Numbered from the stretch's first letter, positions 35,689-45,170 are shown. The stretch is DNA of 64,000 bases from Streptomyces lydicus (GCF_001729485.1 NZ_CP017157.1:6386001-6450000); one strand, 5' to 3'. The notes: generated by a model not told the origin, from the sequence alone. Program-made: numbers and translations.

Positions 35689-36843
35689 ATGGCGGGCGTG
35701 CAGCCGAATTCAGAGTCCCCAGCGCCCCGCCCCCGCCGCGACGACGACCGTGAGATCGAGTCCCTGGAGGAGTTCGACCAGGTCGTCGCCGCGGGCAGTC
35801 TCGCCGGGCACCGCGTCCAGTCGGTCGATCTGACGGACCGCACCTTCGCGCTGCTCAGCACGGACACCACGGAAGCCGTGTTCCTCGGCTGCCGCATGGA
35901 GCCGGACGCCGCCGCGAAGATACGCGCCGGCGGCGCCCTGGTCTTCCCACCCATACCCGGCCTGCCCTTCGACCCGTACCGGGGCAGCCTGTACGCGCCG
36001 GAGGAGCTCTTCGCCGGGCTGATCGACGACGGCTACGACGCCACCCCGGACGCCCGCGCCTACCACTGGTACCAGCGGACCAAGTCGGACGGCGACATCT
36101 TCACCTCCATGCTGCGCAGCATCCACGACGACGCCGTCTCCGACGCACTGGACGAACTCCTCGACGGCGCACGGGTCGTGGGCGTCATGGGCGGGCACGC
36201 CCTGGAGCGCGGCTCCGCCTCCTACGCCGGCGCCGCCCGGCTCGGCCGCCGGCTGGCCCGCAACGGACTGACCGTCGCGACGGGCGGCGGCCCCGGCGCG
36301 ATGGAGGCGGCGAACCTCGGGGCGTACGCCGCGCCCTTCGACGACGACATGCTCGACGCGGCCCTGGAAGTCCTCGCCAAGGCACCGCACTTCGCCCCCT
36401 CGGTCACCGACTGGGCACGCGCCGCCTTCGACGTGCGCCGGAGCCGGCTCGGCGGCGGCGCCTCGGTCGGCATCCCCACCTGGTTCTACGGGCACGAGCC
36501 GCCCAACGCCTTCGCGACCCACATCGCCAAGTACTTCGTCAACGCGGTGCGCGAGGACGGCCTGCTGGCGCGCTGCAACGCGGGGGTGGTGTTCCTGCCG
36601 GGCGCGGCCGGGACCGTACAGGAGATCTTCGACAACGCGACACCGAACTACTACGGGTCGCGGGGCGAGCCCACCCCGATGGTGCTGGTGAACCGCGCGC
36701 ACTGGACGGCGAAGCTGCCTGCCTGGCCGCTGCTCCGGTCCCTGGCGGCGGACCGGGCCATGGAGAGCAGGATCGCCCTGGTCGACGCGGTGGACGAGGT
36801 GCCGGAGGCACTGGCCCGGCTCACGAACGGGAAGGCGAGCTGA
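35689..36843 (+). CDS. LOG family protein (nucleotide-monophosphate phosphoribohydrolase-like)
   Basis: A 384-residue protein with the LOG/lysine-decarboxylase-like fold: VVGVMGGHALERGS, the PGGxGTxxE-type elements TGGGPGAMEAANLGAY and LPGAAGTVQEIFDNA. Family members release free cytokinin or adenine-type bases from nucleoside monophosphates. Here the second motif reads PGAAGT rather than PGGYGT. It is longer than the usual 190-220 residue LOG proteins, with an N-terminal extension of about 130 residues. Begins one base after the marR stop codon, implying co-translation. Confidence 0.82.
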   Translation: MAGVQPNSESPAPRPRRDDDREIESLEEFDQVVAAGSLAGHRVQSVDLTDRTFALLSTDTTEAVFLGCRMEPDAAAKIRAGGALVFPPIPGLPFDPYRGSLYAPEELFAGLIDDGYDATPDARAYHWYQRTKSDGDIFTSMLRSIHDDAVSDALDELLDGARVVGVMGGHALERGSASYAGAARLGRRLARNGLTVATGGGPGAMEAANLGAYAAPFDDDMLDAALEVLAKAPHFAPSVTDWARAAFDVRRSRLGGGASVGIPTWFYGHEPPNAFATHIAKYFVNAVREDGLLARCNAGVVFLPGAAGTVQEIFDNATPNYYGSRGEPTPMVLVNRAHWTAKLPAWPLLRSLAADRAMESRIALVDAVDEVPEALARLTNGKAS

Positions 36844-36974
36844 GCGGCGCCGCCGCCCGCCCCACGGCGCTCACCGCGTATCTGCCGGTCCGAGGCAACT
36901 TCCGTCCCGAAATGCGCGTCTGCCAGGCCAGGTAATGAACAGGTAATGCAGACAGCGGGCGAACGGAGCTCTTG

Positions 36975-37994
36975 GTGATCATCGGCCTTCTGACGGCGGT
37001 GGCGGCGTCAGCCTGCTACGGCACGGGTTCGGTCCTCCAGGCGGTGGGATCGCGCAAGTCCGCCCGCCAAGAGGCGGCCAAGGCGTCCACCACCGGTGTC
37101 ACCCAGCACGGCGGCCCCAGCCTCTCCTCCACCGCGAAGGCGGCGGTGACCTGGGAATTCATGGTGGGCACCGTGCTGGACTTCATCGGTTTCGGGCTCG
37201 GCGCACTGGCGGCGCGCCTGCTGCCGCTGTTCCTGTCCCAGACCGTGATCAGCGCCAACCTCGTGATCACCGCCGTCCTGAGCATCAAACTCCTCGGCAT
37301 CCGGCTCAGCCGGGCCGAGTGGGGCTCGATCACCGTGGTCTGTGCGGCGCTGGTACTGCTCGCCACGGCGGCCGGGCCCGAGGGCAGCGGGCACACCCCG
37401 ATCGCCACCCACTGGTGGCTGCTCGTCGCGTCCGTCGTGCTCATCGGCGGCGGCACGCTGATCGTGCGCCTAATGGGCGGCCGGGCGGCGATCCTCGCCG
37501 GTCTGCTCTCCGGCCTGGGCTTCGGCGCGCTCGGCGTCGGCGTACGGGTGCTGAACGGCGCCGACCCGTTCCACCTGCCCACCCTGCTCGCCGACCCCGC
37601 CCTGTACGCGATTCTCGTCGCGGGCCTCGGCGGGATGTACCTGCACACGGTCGCCCTGCAGATCGGCTCGGTCAACGGGGCGACGGCGGCGCTGGTGGTG
37701 GGCGAGACGGTGGTCCCCGGCATCCTCGGGGTGGTCTGGCTCGGGGACGCCTCCCGTCCGGGCTTCGCCTGGGTCGCCGTCCTCGGCTTCGTGGTGGCGG
37801 TGGCGGGGGCGGTCGCGGTCGCCTGGTTCGGCGAGCCGGAGCCGTCGGAGCAGGCCGCTACGGGCACGGAGCCCGGTACGAACAGGGAGCACCCCGGTGC
37901 GGGCCCGGCCACGGGCACGGACACCGAAGCCGGCCCCGGCCGCATCGCCGCCGACCCGGCCGCGCCCTCCCTCGCGGCGTCACCCAAGCGCTGA
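36975..37994 (+). CDS. DMT-type (EamA-like) membrane transporter
   Basis: A 339-residue protein with about nine to ten hydrophobic helices, two-repeat EamA-like layout and a hydrophilic, Pro/Gly/Thr-rich C-terminal tail of about 55 residues. No substrate can be assigned. The GTG at 36975 is chosen over the TTG three bases earlier, because GGAG (36965-36968) is six bases upstream of it. Single gene, convergent with the thiamine transporter operon. Confidence 0.8.
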   Translation: MIIGLLTAVAASACYGTGSVLQAVGSRKSARQEAAKASTTGVTQHGGPSLSSTAKAAVTWEFMVGTVLDFIGFGLGALAARLLPLFLSQTVISANLVITAVLSIKLLGIRLSRAEWGSITVVCAALVLLATAAGPEGSGHTPIATHWWLLVASVVLIGGGTLIVRLMGGRAAILAGLLSGLGFGALGVGVRVLNGADPFHLPTLLADPALYAILVAGLGGMYLHTVALQIGSVNGATAALVVGETVVPGILGVVWLGDASRPGFAWVAVLGFVVAVAGAVAVAWFGEPEPSEQAATGTEPGTNREHPGAGPATGTDTEAGPGRIAADPAAPSLAASPKR

Positions 37995-38001
37995 CCTCAC
38001 C

Positions 38002-38028
38002 GGCCCCGGCCCTGAACGGGGCGGGGCC
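38002..38028. terminator. Hairpin between the DMT gene and thiQ
   Basis: 7-bp outer stem (38002-38008 and 38022-38028) with an imperfect inner extension, in the short gap between convergent genes. Confidence 0.5.
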
Positions 38029-38036
38029 ACGCCCTC

Positions 38037-39113
38037 CTACCCGTCCGCCGCGCCCAGCACCACGACGTCCGGCGCGGCGAAGGCGATGCCCACCCGCTCC
38101 CCCGTCTCCGGCGCGTCACGCAGCGCGCAGGCCGCCTCCACCTGGGGGCCGCCGGACGGCTGGAGCAGCAGCGCGACATGGGTGCCGCGGAACGTCCGGG
38201 CGGCGACCGTGGCGGGCAGCCCCTCGGCCGCGGGGGTCAGCCGTACGCCGGCCGGGCGTACCAGCAGACGGCACGGGCCGTCGGGGGTGCCGTCCGGGAC
38301 CGGTACCTTCCCCCAGGGTGTGGCCGCGGACTCGCCCTGCACGGTCGCCTCGACGACGTTGTCGAAGCCGAGGAAGCGGGCGACGAATTCCGTGGCCGGC
38401 CGCTGCCAGACCTCCAACGGGGTGCCGGTCTGCGCGATCCGCCCGTCCTGCATCACCACGACCCGGTCGGCGAGGGCGAACGCCTCGCCCTGGTCGTGGG
38501 TGACCGCCAGCACCGTCGTGCCCAACTCGCGGAAGAGGCGGCGGAGTTCCACGACCAGCCGCTCGCGCAGACCGCGGTCGAGCTGGCCGAGCGGCTCGTC
38601 CAGCATCAGCAGACGGGGGCTCGGTGCCAGCGCGCGGGCCAGCGCGACCCGCTGCTGTTCGCCGCCGGACAGGGAGGCCACTGCGCGCCGCTGGGCGCCC
38701 GGCAGCCCGACGAGATCCAGCAGGCCGGCAACCGTACGTTCCCGGTCGGCGCGCGCGGAGCCCCGCATCCGCAGCCCGAAGGCGACATTGCCCGCGACGT
38801 CGCGCTGCGGGAAGAGCTGGTGGTCCTGGAACATCAGGCCGACCCCGCGCCGGTGCGTGGGCACACCCCCCTGCTCCCTCCCCTCCAGCAACACCCGCCC
38901 CGCGTCGGCCTGTTGGAGCCCCGCGACCACACGCAGCAGGGTGGACTTCCCGCTGCCACTGGGCCCCAGTACGCACACGATCTCGTGCGCGGCGACGTCC
39001 AGGTCCACCGCGTCGAGGGCGGGCCGCCCGGAGTTGCCGAAGCGGACGGTGACGCCGTCCAGCCGCAGCAGCTGCGGTGGCCGCGGCGCCGTGGTCCCGT
39101 GCCGTGCGGTCAT
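38037..39113 (-). CDS. thiQ: Thiamine ABC transporter ATP-binding protein
   Basis: ATPase of 358 residues with Walker A GPSGSGKST at 50-58, signature LSGGEQQRV near 148-156, Walker B LLMLDEP near 168-174, H-loop VTHDQ and a C-terminal TOBE-like domain. It is longer than the 230-residue enterobacterial ThiQ because of this domain. It powers the fused permease encoded immediately upstream (no intergenic base: the thiP stop adjoins its ATG). Thiamine is assigned from the operon's TPP riboswitch and the ThiB-like binding protein. Confidence 0.88.
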   Translation of the reverse strand: MTARHGTTAPRPPQLLRLDGVTVRFGNSGRPALDAVDLDVAAHEIVCVLGPSGSGKSTLLRVVAGLQQADAGRVLLEGREQGGVPTHRRGVGLMFQDHQLFPQRDVAGNVAFGLRMRGSARADRERTVAGLLDLVGLPGAQRRAVASLSGGEQQRVALARALAPSPRLLMLDEPLGQLDRGLRERLVVELRRLFRELGTTVLAVTHDQGEAFALADRVVVMQDGRIAQTGTPLEVWQRPATEFVARFLGFDNVVEATVQGESAATPWGKVPVPDGTPDGPCRLLVRPAGVRLTPAAEGLPATVAARTFRGTHVALLLQPSGGPQVEAACALRDAPETGERVGIAFAAPDVVVLGAADG

Positions 39114-40877
39114 CTAGAACTCCCCGGAATGGTCGGTTCGGGCGCGCTCCAGGAGCAGCAGCGCACCGGCGCACACCACCATCAAGATGGTCGACAGGGC
39201 CATCGCCTGCCCGTAGTTGAGCTCCCCGGCACGTCCCAGCAGACGGGCCACCGCCACCGGGAGCGTCGGCTGATCCGGCCGTGCGATGAACACCGTCGCG
39301 CCGAACTCGCCGAGCGACACGGCGAACGCGAAGCCCGCGGCGATCAGCAGCGCCCGGCGCACCAGCGGCAGATCGACCTCCTGCCACACCCGCCACGGCG
39401 AGGCGCCGAGCACCGCGGCCGCCTCCCGCAGCCGTCCGTCGACGGCCCGCAGCACGGGCAGCATGGTCCGGACCACGAAAGGCACCCCGACCAGGGCCTG
39501 GGCGAGCGGCACCAGCCACCACGAGGCGCGCAGATCCAGCGGCGGCCGGTCGAGGGTGATCAGGAAACCGAAGCCCACGGTGACCGCGGAGACGCCGAGC
39601 GGCAGCATCAGCAGCGCGTCGAAACCCCGGACCAGCCGGCTGACCAGCGGCATCCGCCCGGACCGGCCGCGCCGCAGCCGGGGCAGCGTCAGCGCGGCGG
39701 CCGCCAGCCCACCCACCACCAGGGCGATCGCGGTGGCCGCGGCCCCGTAGGCGAGCGAGTTCCACAGGGCTTCCAGAGGGGCGACGGCGAAGGTGCTGTC
39801 GGCGGTCGCGGCGGAGCGCAGCGACGCGTAGAAGACCGTTCCGTAGCCGTCCGGCCCGGCGAACGACCGCTCCACGAGCACCGCCAGCGGCACGAGGAGC
39901 AGGACGGTGATGACCAGCAACGTTCCCCACAGCAGGGCCCACTGGCCGCGGCCGTGCGGCCGGCGTGCGGTGCGCGAGGCGTCCACCAGCCGCAGCGCCG
40001 ATTCCCTGCGGCGTACGGTCCAGGCGTGCAGCGCCAGCACGCCCAGCACGGCGGCGAACTGGATCAGGGTGAGTACCGCGGCCGTCGGCAGGTCGAGGAA
40101 GTCCGCGGTCTGCCGGTAGATCTCCACCTCCAGCGTGGAGAAGGTGGGGCCGCCCAGGATCTGCACCACCCCGAAGGAGGTGAAGGTGAACAGAAAGACC
40201 ATCAGGGCGGCGGCCGCGACGGCCGGCGCCAGCGCGGGCAGGGTCACCCGCCGCCAGGCCGCGAACCGCCCGGCGCCCAGCACCCGCGCCGCCTCCTCCT
40301 GCCGCGGGTCGAGCTGACCCCACAGGCCGCCGACGGTCCGTACCACCACCGCGTAGTTGAAGAAGACGTGCGCCAGCAGGATCGCCCATACCGAGGTGTC
40401 CAGGCGGACGCCCCACAGGTCGTCCAGCAGACCGCCCCGCCCGAGCAGCGCCAGGAAGGCCGAGCCGACGACGACGGTCGGCAGCACGAACGGCACCGCC
40501 ACCACCGCCCGCAGCAGCTGTTTGCCGGGGAAGTCGAAGCGTGCGAAGACGTACGCGCCGGGCAGCGCGATCAGCAGCGTCAGGCCGGTGGAGGCCGCCG
40601 CCTGCCAGACGGTGAACCACAGGACGTGCGCGACGTCGGGGTCGGTGACCACGTCGCCGAACCGGCCGAGCTGCCACTGCCCGCCACTCTTCAGCCCGCG
40701 TCCGACGATCGCCACGACCGGGTAGGCGAAGAACAGCGCGAAGAAGGCGAGCGGCACCGCCATCAGGCCGAGCCGCACCGCCGTTCCCCGCGCGGGCCGC
40801 CCGCGCCGGGCGCCCGCGCCGTCCGCGGCGTCCGTGGGCGTTACTTCAGGACGAGCGAGGACCACTGCTTGATCCAC
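39114..40877 (-). CDS. thiP: Thiamine ABC transporter permease, fused two-domain
   Basis: A 587-residue protein with two consecutive permease units, about twelve helices, and two EAA loops (EEAARVLGAGRFAAWRRVTLP and REAAAVLGASPWRVWQEVDLP). This is the ThiP/FbpB-type fused architecture. The start is uncertain: GTG 40877 or GTG 40865, both inside the thiB 3' end, or a GTG near 40778. An overlap with thiB of 25-37 bases indicates translational coupling. It imports thiamine or a derivative through the membrane. Confidence 0.87.
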   Translation of the reverse strand: MDQAVVLARPEVTPTDAADGAGARRGRPARGTAVRLGLMAVPLAFFALFFAYPVVAIVGRGLKSGGQWQLGRFGDVVTDPDVAHVLWFTVWQAAASTGLTLLIALPGAYVFARFDFPGKQLLRAVVAVPFVLPTVVVGSAFLALLGRGGLLDDLWGVRLDTSVWAILLAHVFFNYAVVVRTVGGLWGQLDPRQEEAARVLGAGRFAAWRRVTLPALAPAVAAAALMVFLFTFTSFGVVQILGGPTFSTLEVEIYRQTADFLDLPTAAVLTLIQFAAVLGVLALHAWTVRRRESALRLVDASRTARRPHGRGQWALLWGTLLVITVLLLVPLAVLVERSFAGPDGYGTVFYASLRSAATADSTFAVAPLEALWNSLAYGAAATAIALVVGGLAAAALTLPRLRRGRSGRMPLVSRLVRGFDALLMLPLGVSAVTVGFGFLITLDRPPLDLRASWWLVPLAQALVGVPFVVRTMLPVLRAVDGRLREAAAVLGASPWRVWQEVDLPLVRRALLIAAGFAFAVSLGEFGATVFIARPDQPTLPVAVARLLGRAGELNYGQAMALSTILMVVCAGALLLLERARTDHSGEF

Positions 40878-41917
40878 TGTTCGCGGTTCTTGGTGATCGT
40901 CCCGGGGGCCAGCGTCGCGGGCTTGTCGATCTTCGCGCCGTACTTGGTGAACAGCTCCGGTACCTTGGCGTCCTCACGGGCCGGATTGACGAACATCTGC
41001 AGCGGCTCGTCCTCCTGGAACGTCCGGCTCAGCAGGAAGTCCAGCAGCGCCTTGCCGCCCTTCTCGTTCTTCGCGCCCTTCAGGAGCCCACCGAACTCGA
41101 TCTGCCGGAAGCAGGTGCCGGTCGCGACGCCGGTCGGTGCCTCCGCGGGTGCGGGCTTCTTGCCGAGCACCTCGGCGGGCGGGCTGGAGGCGTAGGACAC
41201 CACCAGCGGCTTGTCGCCCTTCTTCTTGCCGGCGGCGGAGCCGGAGAACCGGTCGTTGTACGCCTGCTCCCAGCCGTCGACGACCTCGATGCCGTTGGCC
41301 TTGAGCTTCTTCCAGTACCCCTGCCAGCCGTCGTTGCCGTACGCCGCGATGGTGGCCAGCTGGAAGGCGAGGCCGGGCGAGGAGGTGGCGGAGTTCTCCG
41401 TGACGAGCAGCCCCTTGTAGCGGGGCTTGACCAGGTCGTCGAAGGTCTTCGGGGGCGCGATCTTGTGCCGGGCGAAGTAGCCGCGGTCGTAGTTCACGCA
41501 GATGTCGCCGTAGTCGAGCGGCGTGACGCGGTGCCGCCCCTTGTCCAGCTGCAGCCCGGCCGGCACGTTCTCCAGCCCCTTGGCCTTGTACGGGGTGAAG
41601 AGGTCCTCGTCGAGGCCGCGCGACAGCAGGGTGTTGTCGATGCCGAAGAACACGTCCCCCTGGGGGTTGCCCTTCGACAGGATCGCCTGGTTGACGGCCT
41701 TGCCGGCATCCCCGCCCCGGAGGACCTTCACCTTGTAGCCGCTCTCCTTCTCGAACGCGGCGAGCACGGACTTGGAGGCGTTGAACGAGTCATGGCTGAC
41801 GAGCGTGACGGTCTTGGCGTCCGCGCTCCCGCCGCCCGAGCCGCCGCACCCGGCGAGCGCGGTCATGCCGACCGCGGCGGCGACGGCCGAGGCGGCGATT
41901 CTGCTGGTGGTGCTCAC
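40841..41917 (-). CDS. thiB: Thiamine-binding lipoprotein, ThiB-like
   Basis: Substrate-binding protein of 358 residues with a lipobox LAGC (Cys near 24) after a short signal. The mature part matches the ThiB/FbpA-like fold: VTLVSHDSFNASKSVLAAFEKE, GDVFFGIDNTLLSRG, LDYGDICVNYDRGYF, SSPGLAFQLATIAAYG. The start is the GTG at 41917, with AGGAGG seven bases upstream; the frame remains open further upstream through the riboswitch region. The TPP aptamer at 42031-42135 fixes the ligand as thiamine-related. Confidence 0.9.
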   Translation of the reverse strand: MSTTSRIAASAVAAAVGMTALAGCGGSGGGSADAKTVTLVSHDSFNASKSVLAAFEKESGYKVKVLRGGDAGKAVNQAILSKGNPQGDVFFGIDNTLLSRGLDEDLFTPYKAKGLENVPAGLQLDKGRHRVTPLDYGDICVNYDRGYFARHKIAPPKTFDDLVKPRYKGLLVTENSATSSPGLAFQLATIAAYGNDGWQGYWKKLKANGIEVVDGWEQAYNDRFSGSAAGKKKGDKPLVVSYASSPPAEVLGKKPAPAEAPTGVATGTCFRQIEFGGLLKGAKNEKGGKALLDFLLSRTFQEDEPLQMFVNPAREDAKVPELFTKYGAKIDKPATLAPGTITKNREQWIKQWSSLVLK

Positions 41918-41923
41918 TGATGT

Positions 41924-42007
41924 CCTCCTGGCTGGCCAGGAAGAGACGCGGCCCCACCCCGGGTCGGCGGCTCGCGACGTCCGGGGACGAAGGGAGCGGA
42001 CCCGGGG
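41924..42007 (-). promoter_or_regulatory. Expression platform of the thiB riboswitch
   Basis: Two structures follow the aptamer on the minus strand. A long-range 9-bp stem pairs 41999-42007 with 41957-41965. A 6-bp hairpin, UCCUGG-CCAG-CCAGGA (41926-41941), takes in part of the AGGAGG ribosome binding site (41924-41929). The second points to control of translation start. Confidence 0.6.
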
Positions 42008-42030
42008 CAGGGCGCAACAGCATGAGTAAC

Positions 42031-42135
42031 GACCGAACTTCCTACCCGGAATGACCCGGGCGAGGTTCAAGGGTCTGCGGGCACCGTAGGACTACGACGC
42101 TCCCGCACTCTCAGCGCTGTGGCGCTCCCCTGTCG
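42031..42135 (-). promoter_or_regulatory. TPP riboswitch aptamer
   Basis: On the minus strand the conserved THI-element segments appear in order: GGGGAGC (42124-42130), GCTGAGAGTGCG near 42105, GACCCTTGAACCT near 42064-42076, then GGGTCATTCCGGGTAGGAAG near 42038-42057. The CUGAGA and UGAACCU strings are the pyrimidine- and pyrophosphate-sensing cores of TPP aptamers. It lies about 115 bases upstream of thiB, where it should shut off the thiamine transporter when TPP is plentiful. Ends are approximate. Confidence 0.9.
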
Positions 42136-42174
42136 GAATGTGTATTTGTTCGATCACACAGTACCAGCGGGCGG

Positions 42175-43281
42175 TCAGCGTTCCGAGGCCGCCAGCTGCC
42201 CGCACGCACCGTCGATCTCCTGCCCGCGGGTGTCGCGAACCGTGACCGGAACCCCGTGCGCCTCGATGGCCCGCACGAACGCCCGCTCGTCCTCCGGGCG
42301 CGAGGCGGTCCACTTCGAGCCGGGCGTCGGGTTCAGCGGGATCAGGTTCACATGGACCCGCTTGCCCTTCAGCAGCCGTCCCAGGAGGTCACCGCGCCAC
42401 GCCTGATCGTTGATGTCCCGGATCAGCGCGTACTCGATCGAGATGCGCCGCCCGGACTTCTCCGCGTACTCCCAGGCCGCGTCGAGCACCTCACGCACCT
42501 TCCAGCGCGTGTTGACGGGGACGAGCGTGTCCCGCAGCTCGTCGTCCGGCGCGTGCAGCGAGACCGCCAGCCGGCACTTGAAGCCCTCGTCGGCGAACCG
42601 CAGCATCGCCGGCACGAGACCGACCGTGGACACCGTGATGCCCCGCTGGGACAGCCCCAGCCCGTCCGGCTCGGGGTCCGTCAGCCGCCGGATGGCGCCG
42701 ACCACCCGCTTGTAGTTGGCCAGCGGCTCGCCCATCCCCATGAAGACGATGTTGGACAGCCGCGCCGGCCCGCCCGGCACCTCGCCGTCGCGCAGCGCGC
42801 GCATCCCGTCGACGATCTGGTGCACGATCTCGGCGGTGGAGAGGTTACGGTCCAGCCCCGCCTGCCCCGTGGCGCAGAACGGGCAGTTCATACCGCAGCC
42901 GGCCTGCGAGGAGATGCACATCGTGACCCGGTCCGGGTAGCGCATCAGCACCGACTCGACGAGCGTCCCGTCGTGCAGCTTCCACAGCGTCTTGCGGGTG
43001 GTGTCGTCATCGCACGAAATGTGCCGTACGACCTTCATCAGGTCCGGCAGCAGCTCGCCCGCCAGCTTCTCGCGCGCCGCAGCCGGGATGTCGGTCCACT
43101 GCGCCGGGTCGTGCGCGTAACGGGCGAAGTAGTGCTGCGAGAGCTGCTTGGCACGGAACGGCTTCTCGCCGATCGCGGCCACCGCTTCGCGGCGCTCGGC
43201 AGGACTGAGATCGGCAAGGTGCCGAGGGGGCTTCTTGGCGCCACGAGGCGCGACGAACGTGAGTTCTCCGGGTGCAGGCAT
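42175..43281 (-). CDS. rlmN: 23S rRNA (adenine-2503-C2)/tRNA methyltransferase, radical SAM
   Basis: Methylates C2 of A2503 of 23S rRNA, and A37 of some tRNAs. The 368 residues have the radical-SAM cluster motif CGMNCPFC (Cys near 129, 133, 136), [16 protein letters not shown] and a C-terminal Cys near 360 (DGACGQL) that forms the covalent RNA intermediate. Together with a second Cys this is the RlmN double-cysteine mechanism. The start ATG 43281 ([10 protein letters not shown]) is at the usual length. Confidence 0.95.
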   Translation of the reverse strand: MPAPGELTFVAPRGAKKPPRHLADLSPAERREAVAAIGEKPFRAKQLSQHYFARYAHDPAQWTDIPAAAREKLAGELLPDLMKVVRHISCDDDTTRKTLWKLHDGTLVESVLMRYPDRVTMCISSQAGCGMNCPFCATGQAGLDRNLSTAEIVHQIVDGMRALRDGEVPGGPARLSNIVFMGMGEPLANYKRVVGAIRRLTDPEPDGLGLSQRGITVSTVGLVPAMLRFADEGFKCRLAVSLHAPDDELRDTLVPVNTRWKVREVLDAAWEYAEKSGRRISIEYALIRDINDQAWRGDLLGRLLKGKRVHVNLIPLNPTPGSKWTASRPEDERAFVRAIEAHGVPVTVRDTRGQEIDGACGQLAASER

Positions 43282-43390
43282 GGTCCGTCCAGTGTGGCAG
43301 ATCGTCCGGGGAGGCCCGCCCGGAGCGGGGAGGGTACCGGCCCGACGGGCGCCGGAGCGGGCTCGTCGAAGCCTCCGGCGATCATGCGAG

Positions 43391-43431
43391 AGCCCCTCAC
43401 ACCAGCGGTTTCGCCGCTGAGGTGAGGGGCT
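43391..43431 (-). terminator. Terminator of the pyrH/frr/cdsA gene block
   Basis: Two-tier hairpin: outer 10-bp stem (43391-43400 and 43422-43431) and inner 5-bp stem (43404-43408 and 43414-43418). It lies just after the cdsA stop. Confidence 0.8.
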
Positions 43432-43449
43432 TCCGGTGGTCAGGCGCGG

Positions 43450-44613
43450 TCAGCCCGCCCCGACGAAGACGACGTACAGCAGCCAGACCACGGGGGCGGT
43501 CGGCAGCAGGGAGTCGAGGCGGTCCATGATGCCGCCGTGGCCGGGGAGCAGGGTGCCCATGTCCTTGATGCCCAGGTCGCGCTTGATCATGGATTCGCCG
43601 AGGTCGCCGAGGGTGGCGCTGGCCGCGACCGCGAAGCCGAGGATCAGGCCCTGCCACCAGGCACCGTCCTTGATCAGGAACTGCATGCACAGGGCGCCGG
43701 CGACCATCGCGAAGAGCACCGCGCCGACCAGGCCCTCACGGGTCTTGCCGGGGCTGATGCGCGGCGCGAGCTTGTGCGTGCCGAAGCGCCAGCCGACGGC
43801 GTAGGCGCCGGTGTCGCTGACGACCGTCAGCAGCAGGAACGTCAGCACCCGCTGCGGCCCGTCGGCTCCGGCGGCGAGCATCAGCGCCACGAACGTCGCG
43901 AGGAAGGGCACGTAGAACGCCGCGAAGACGCCGGCGGTGACATCCCGCAGGTAGTTCTCGGGCGCCTCGGTCATCCGCCAGACCAGGACGGCCAGCGCGG
44001 TGAGCGCCATGGCCACCCACGCGCCCTCGGCGCCCCGTACGTATCCGGCGACGACCATGGCCGTCCCGCCGACCGCCAGCGGCACCAGCGGCACCCGGAT
44101 GTCCTTGCGCTCCGCCAGCCGCGAGGTCAGCTCCCACAGGCCCACGACGACGGCGATCGCGATCACGCCGACGAACACGGGCTTGTAGACGAAGAGCGAC
44201 GCGAGGATGACCACGCCGAGGCCGACACCGACCCCTATCGCGGCCCGCAGGTTGCGGCCCGCGCTCTTCTTCTTCGGCTTCTCAGAGTCCGCCGTGCGGT
44301 CGGACCCGGGAAAAGAGGTGGGCATGGGCTCCTGCGGCTTTTCATCGCGGAACAGGGGGCCGCTCAGGCGAGCAGCCCCCCGGTCGTCCGGGTCGTGCCG
44401 GTCATTCCGGATGTCCCGTTGTTCCCGGTCGTCGTCCTGGTGTCCGCCTGGCTCGGGCACGATCGGCATGGGCCGAGTCTGCGCCGCTTCACCCCAGTCG
44501 TGCACGGGACCCGCCGAGGGCGGCGCCGCCCCGCGAAGCGAGGAGGCCGGTCCGTGTTCGGGCGGTCCCCATCGGCCGGCGCCGGGCGAGGCCCCCCAGG
44601 ATGACTCGTTCAT
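43450..44613 (-). CDS. cdsA: Phosphatidate cytidylyltransferase
   Basis: Makes CDP-diacylglycerol from CTP and phosphatidic acid in the membrane, the branch point of phospholipid synthesis. The C-terminal CdsA signature is perfect (KRDLGIKDMGTLLPGHGGI then MDRLDSLL), following about eight helices. The 387-residue form has an N-terminal hydrophilic extension of about 120 residues. Its ATG at 44613 shares one base with the frr stop (TGATG), which supports this start despite the extension. Confidence 0.94.
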   Translation of the reverse strand: MNESSWGASPGAGRWGPPEHGPASSLRGAAPPSAGPVHDWGEAAQTRPMPIVPEPGGHQDDDREQRDIRNDRHDPDDRGAARLSGPLFRDEKPQEPMPTSFPGSDRTADSEKPKKKSAGRNLRAAIGVGVGLGVVILASLFVYKPVFVGVIAIAVVVGLWELTSRLAERKDIRVPLVPLAVGGTAMVVAGYVRGAEGAWVAMALTALAVLVWRMTEAPENYLRDVTAGVFAAFYVPFLATFVALMLAAGADGPQRVLTFLLLTVVSDTGAYAVGWRFGTHKLAPRISPGKTREGLVGAVLFAMVAGALCMQFLIKDGAWWQGLILGFAVAASATLGDLGESMIKRDLGIKDMGTLLPGHGGIMDRLDSLLPTAPVVWLLYVVFVGAG

Positions 44614-45170
44614 CAGACCTCGAGGAGCTCGGTTTCCTTGTGCTTGAGCAGCTCGTCCACCTGCGCGACGTACTTCGCGGTGGTGTCGTCGAGCTCCTTC
44701 TCCGCACGGCGCACCTCGTCCTCGCCGGACTCCTTGTCCTTGACGAGCTTGTCCAGCGCCTCCTTGGCCTTGCGCCGGACGCTGCGGATCGAGATCTTCG
44801 AGTCCTCGGCCTTGTTCTTGGCGACCTTGATGAACTCCTTGCGGCGCTCCTCGGTCAGCTCGGGGAAGGTCACCCGGATGATGCTGCCGTCGTTGCTCGG
44901 GTTGACGCCGAGGTCGGAGTCGCGGATGGCCTGCTCGATGTTGCGCAGCGCGCTCTTGTCGAACGGGGTCACCACGGCCATGCGGGGCTCGGGAACCGAG
45001 AACGACGCCAGCTGGTTGATCGGCGTCATCGCGCCGTAGTAGTCAGCCACGATCTTGTTGAACATCGCCGGGTGCGCACGCCCGGTGCGGATCGCGGCGA
45101 AGTCCTCCTTGGCGACCACGACGGCCTTCTCCATCTTCTCCTCGGCCTCGAGGAGGATCTCTTCGATCAC
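44613..45170 (-). CDS. frr: Ribosome recycling factor
   Basis: Splits the post-termination ribosome with EF-G. The 185-residue protein ([20 protein letters not shown]) has the family's characteristic length and the segments [18 protein letters not shown] and [17 protein letters not shown] coiled-coil C-terminus. Of the two adjacent GTG codons, 45170 is preferred for its 6-base spacing from AGGAG. Coupled to cdsA by overlapping stop and start codons. A 10-bp hairpin separates it from pyrH. Confidence 0.96.
   Translation of the reverse strand: MIEEILLEAEEKMEKAVVVAKEDFAAIRTGRAHPAMFNKIVADYYGAMTPINQLASFSVPEPRMAVVTPFDKSALRNIEQAIRDSDLGVNPSNDGSIIRVTFPELTEERRKEFIKVAKNKAEDSKISIRSVRRKAKEALDKLVKDKESGEDEVRRAEKELDDTTAKYVAQVDELLKHKETELLEV

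Noticed and set aside
38178..41195. Open frame of about 1000 codons on the plus strand
   Set aside because: It is antisense to thiQ, thiP and thiB, which have clear domains. The translation is low-complexity Gly/Arg/Gln-rich.
42061..42078. GGTTCAA string that resembles a tRNA T-loop
   Set aside because: It is the reverse complement of the conserved TGAACCT part of the TPP aptamer; no cloverleaf can be drawn.
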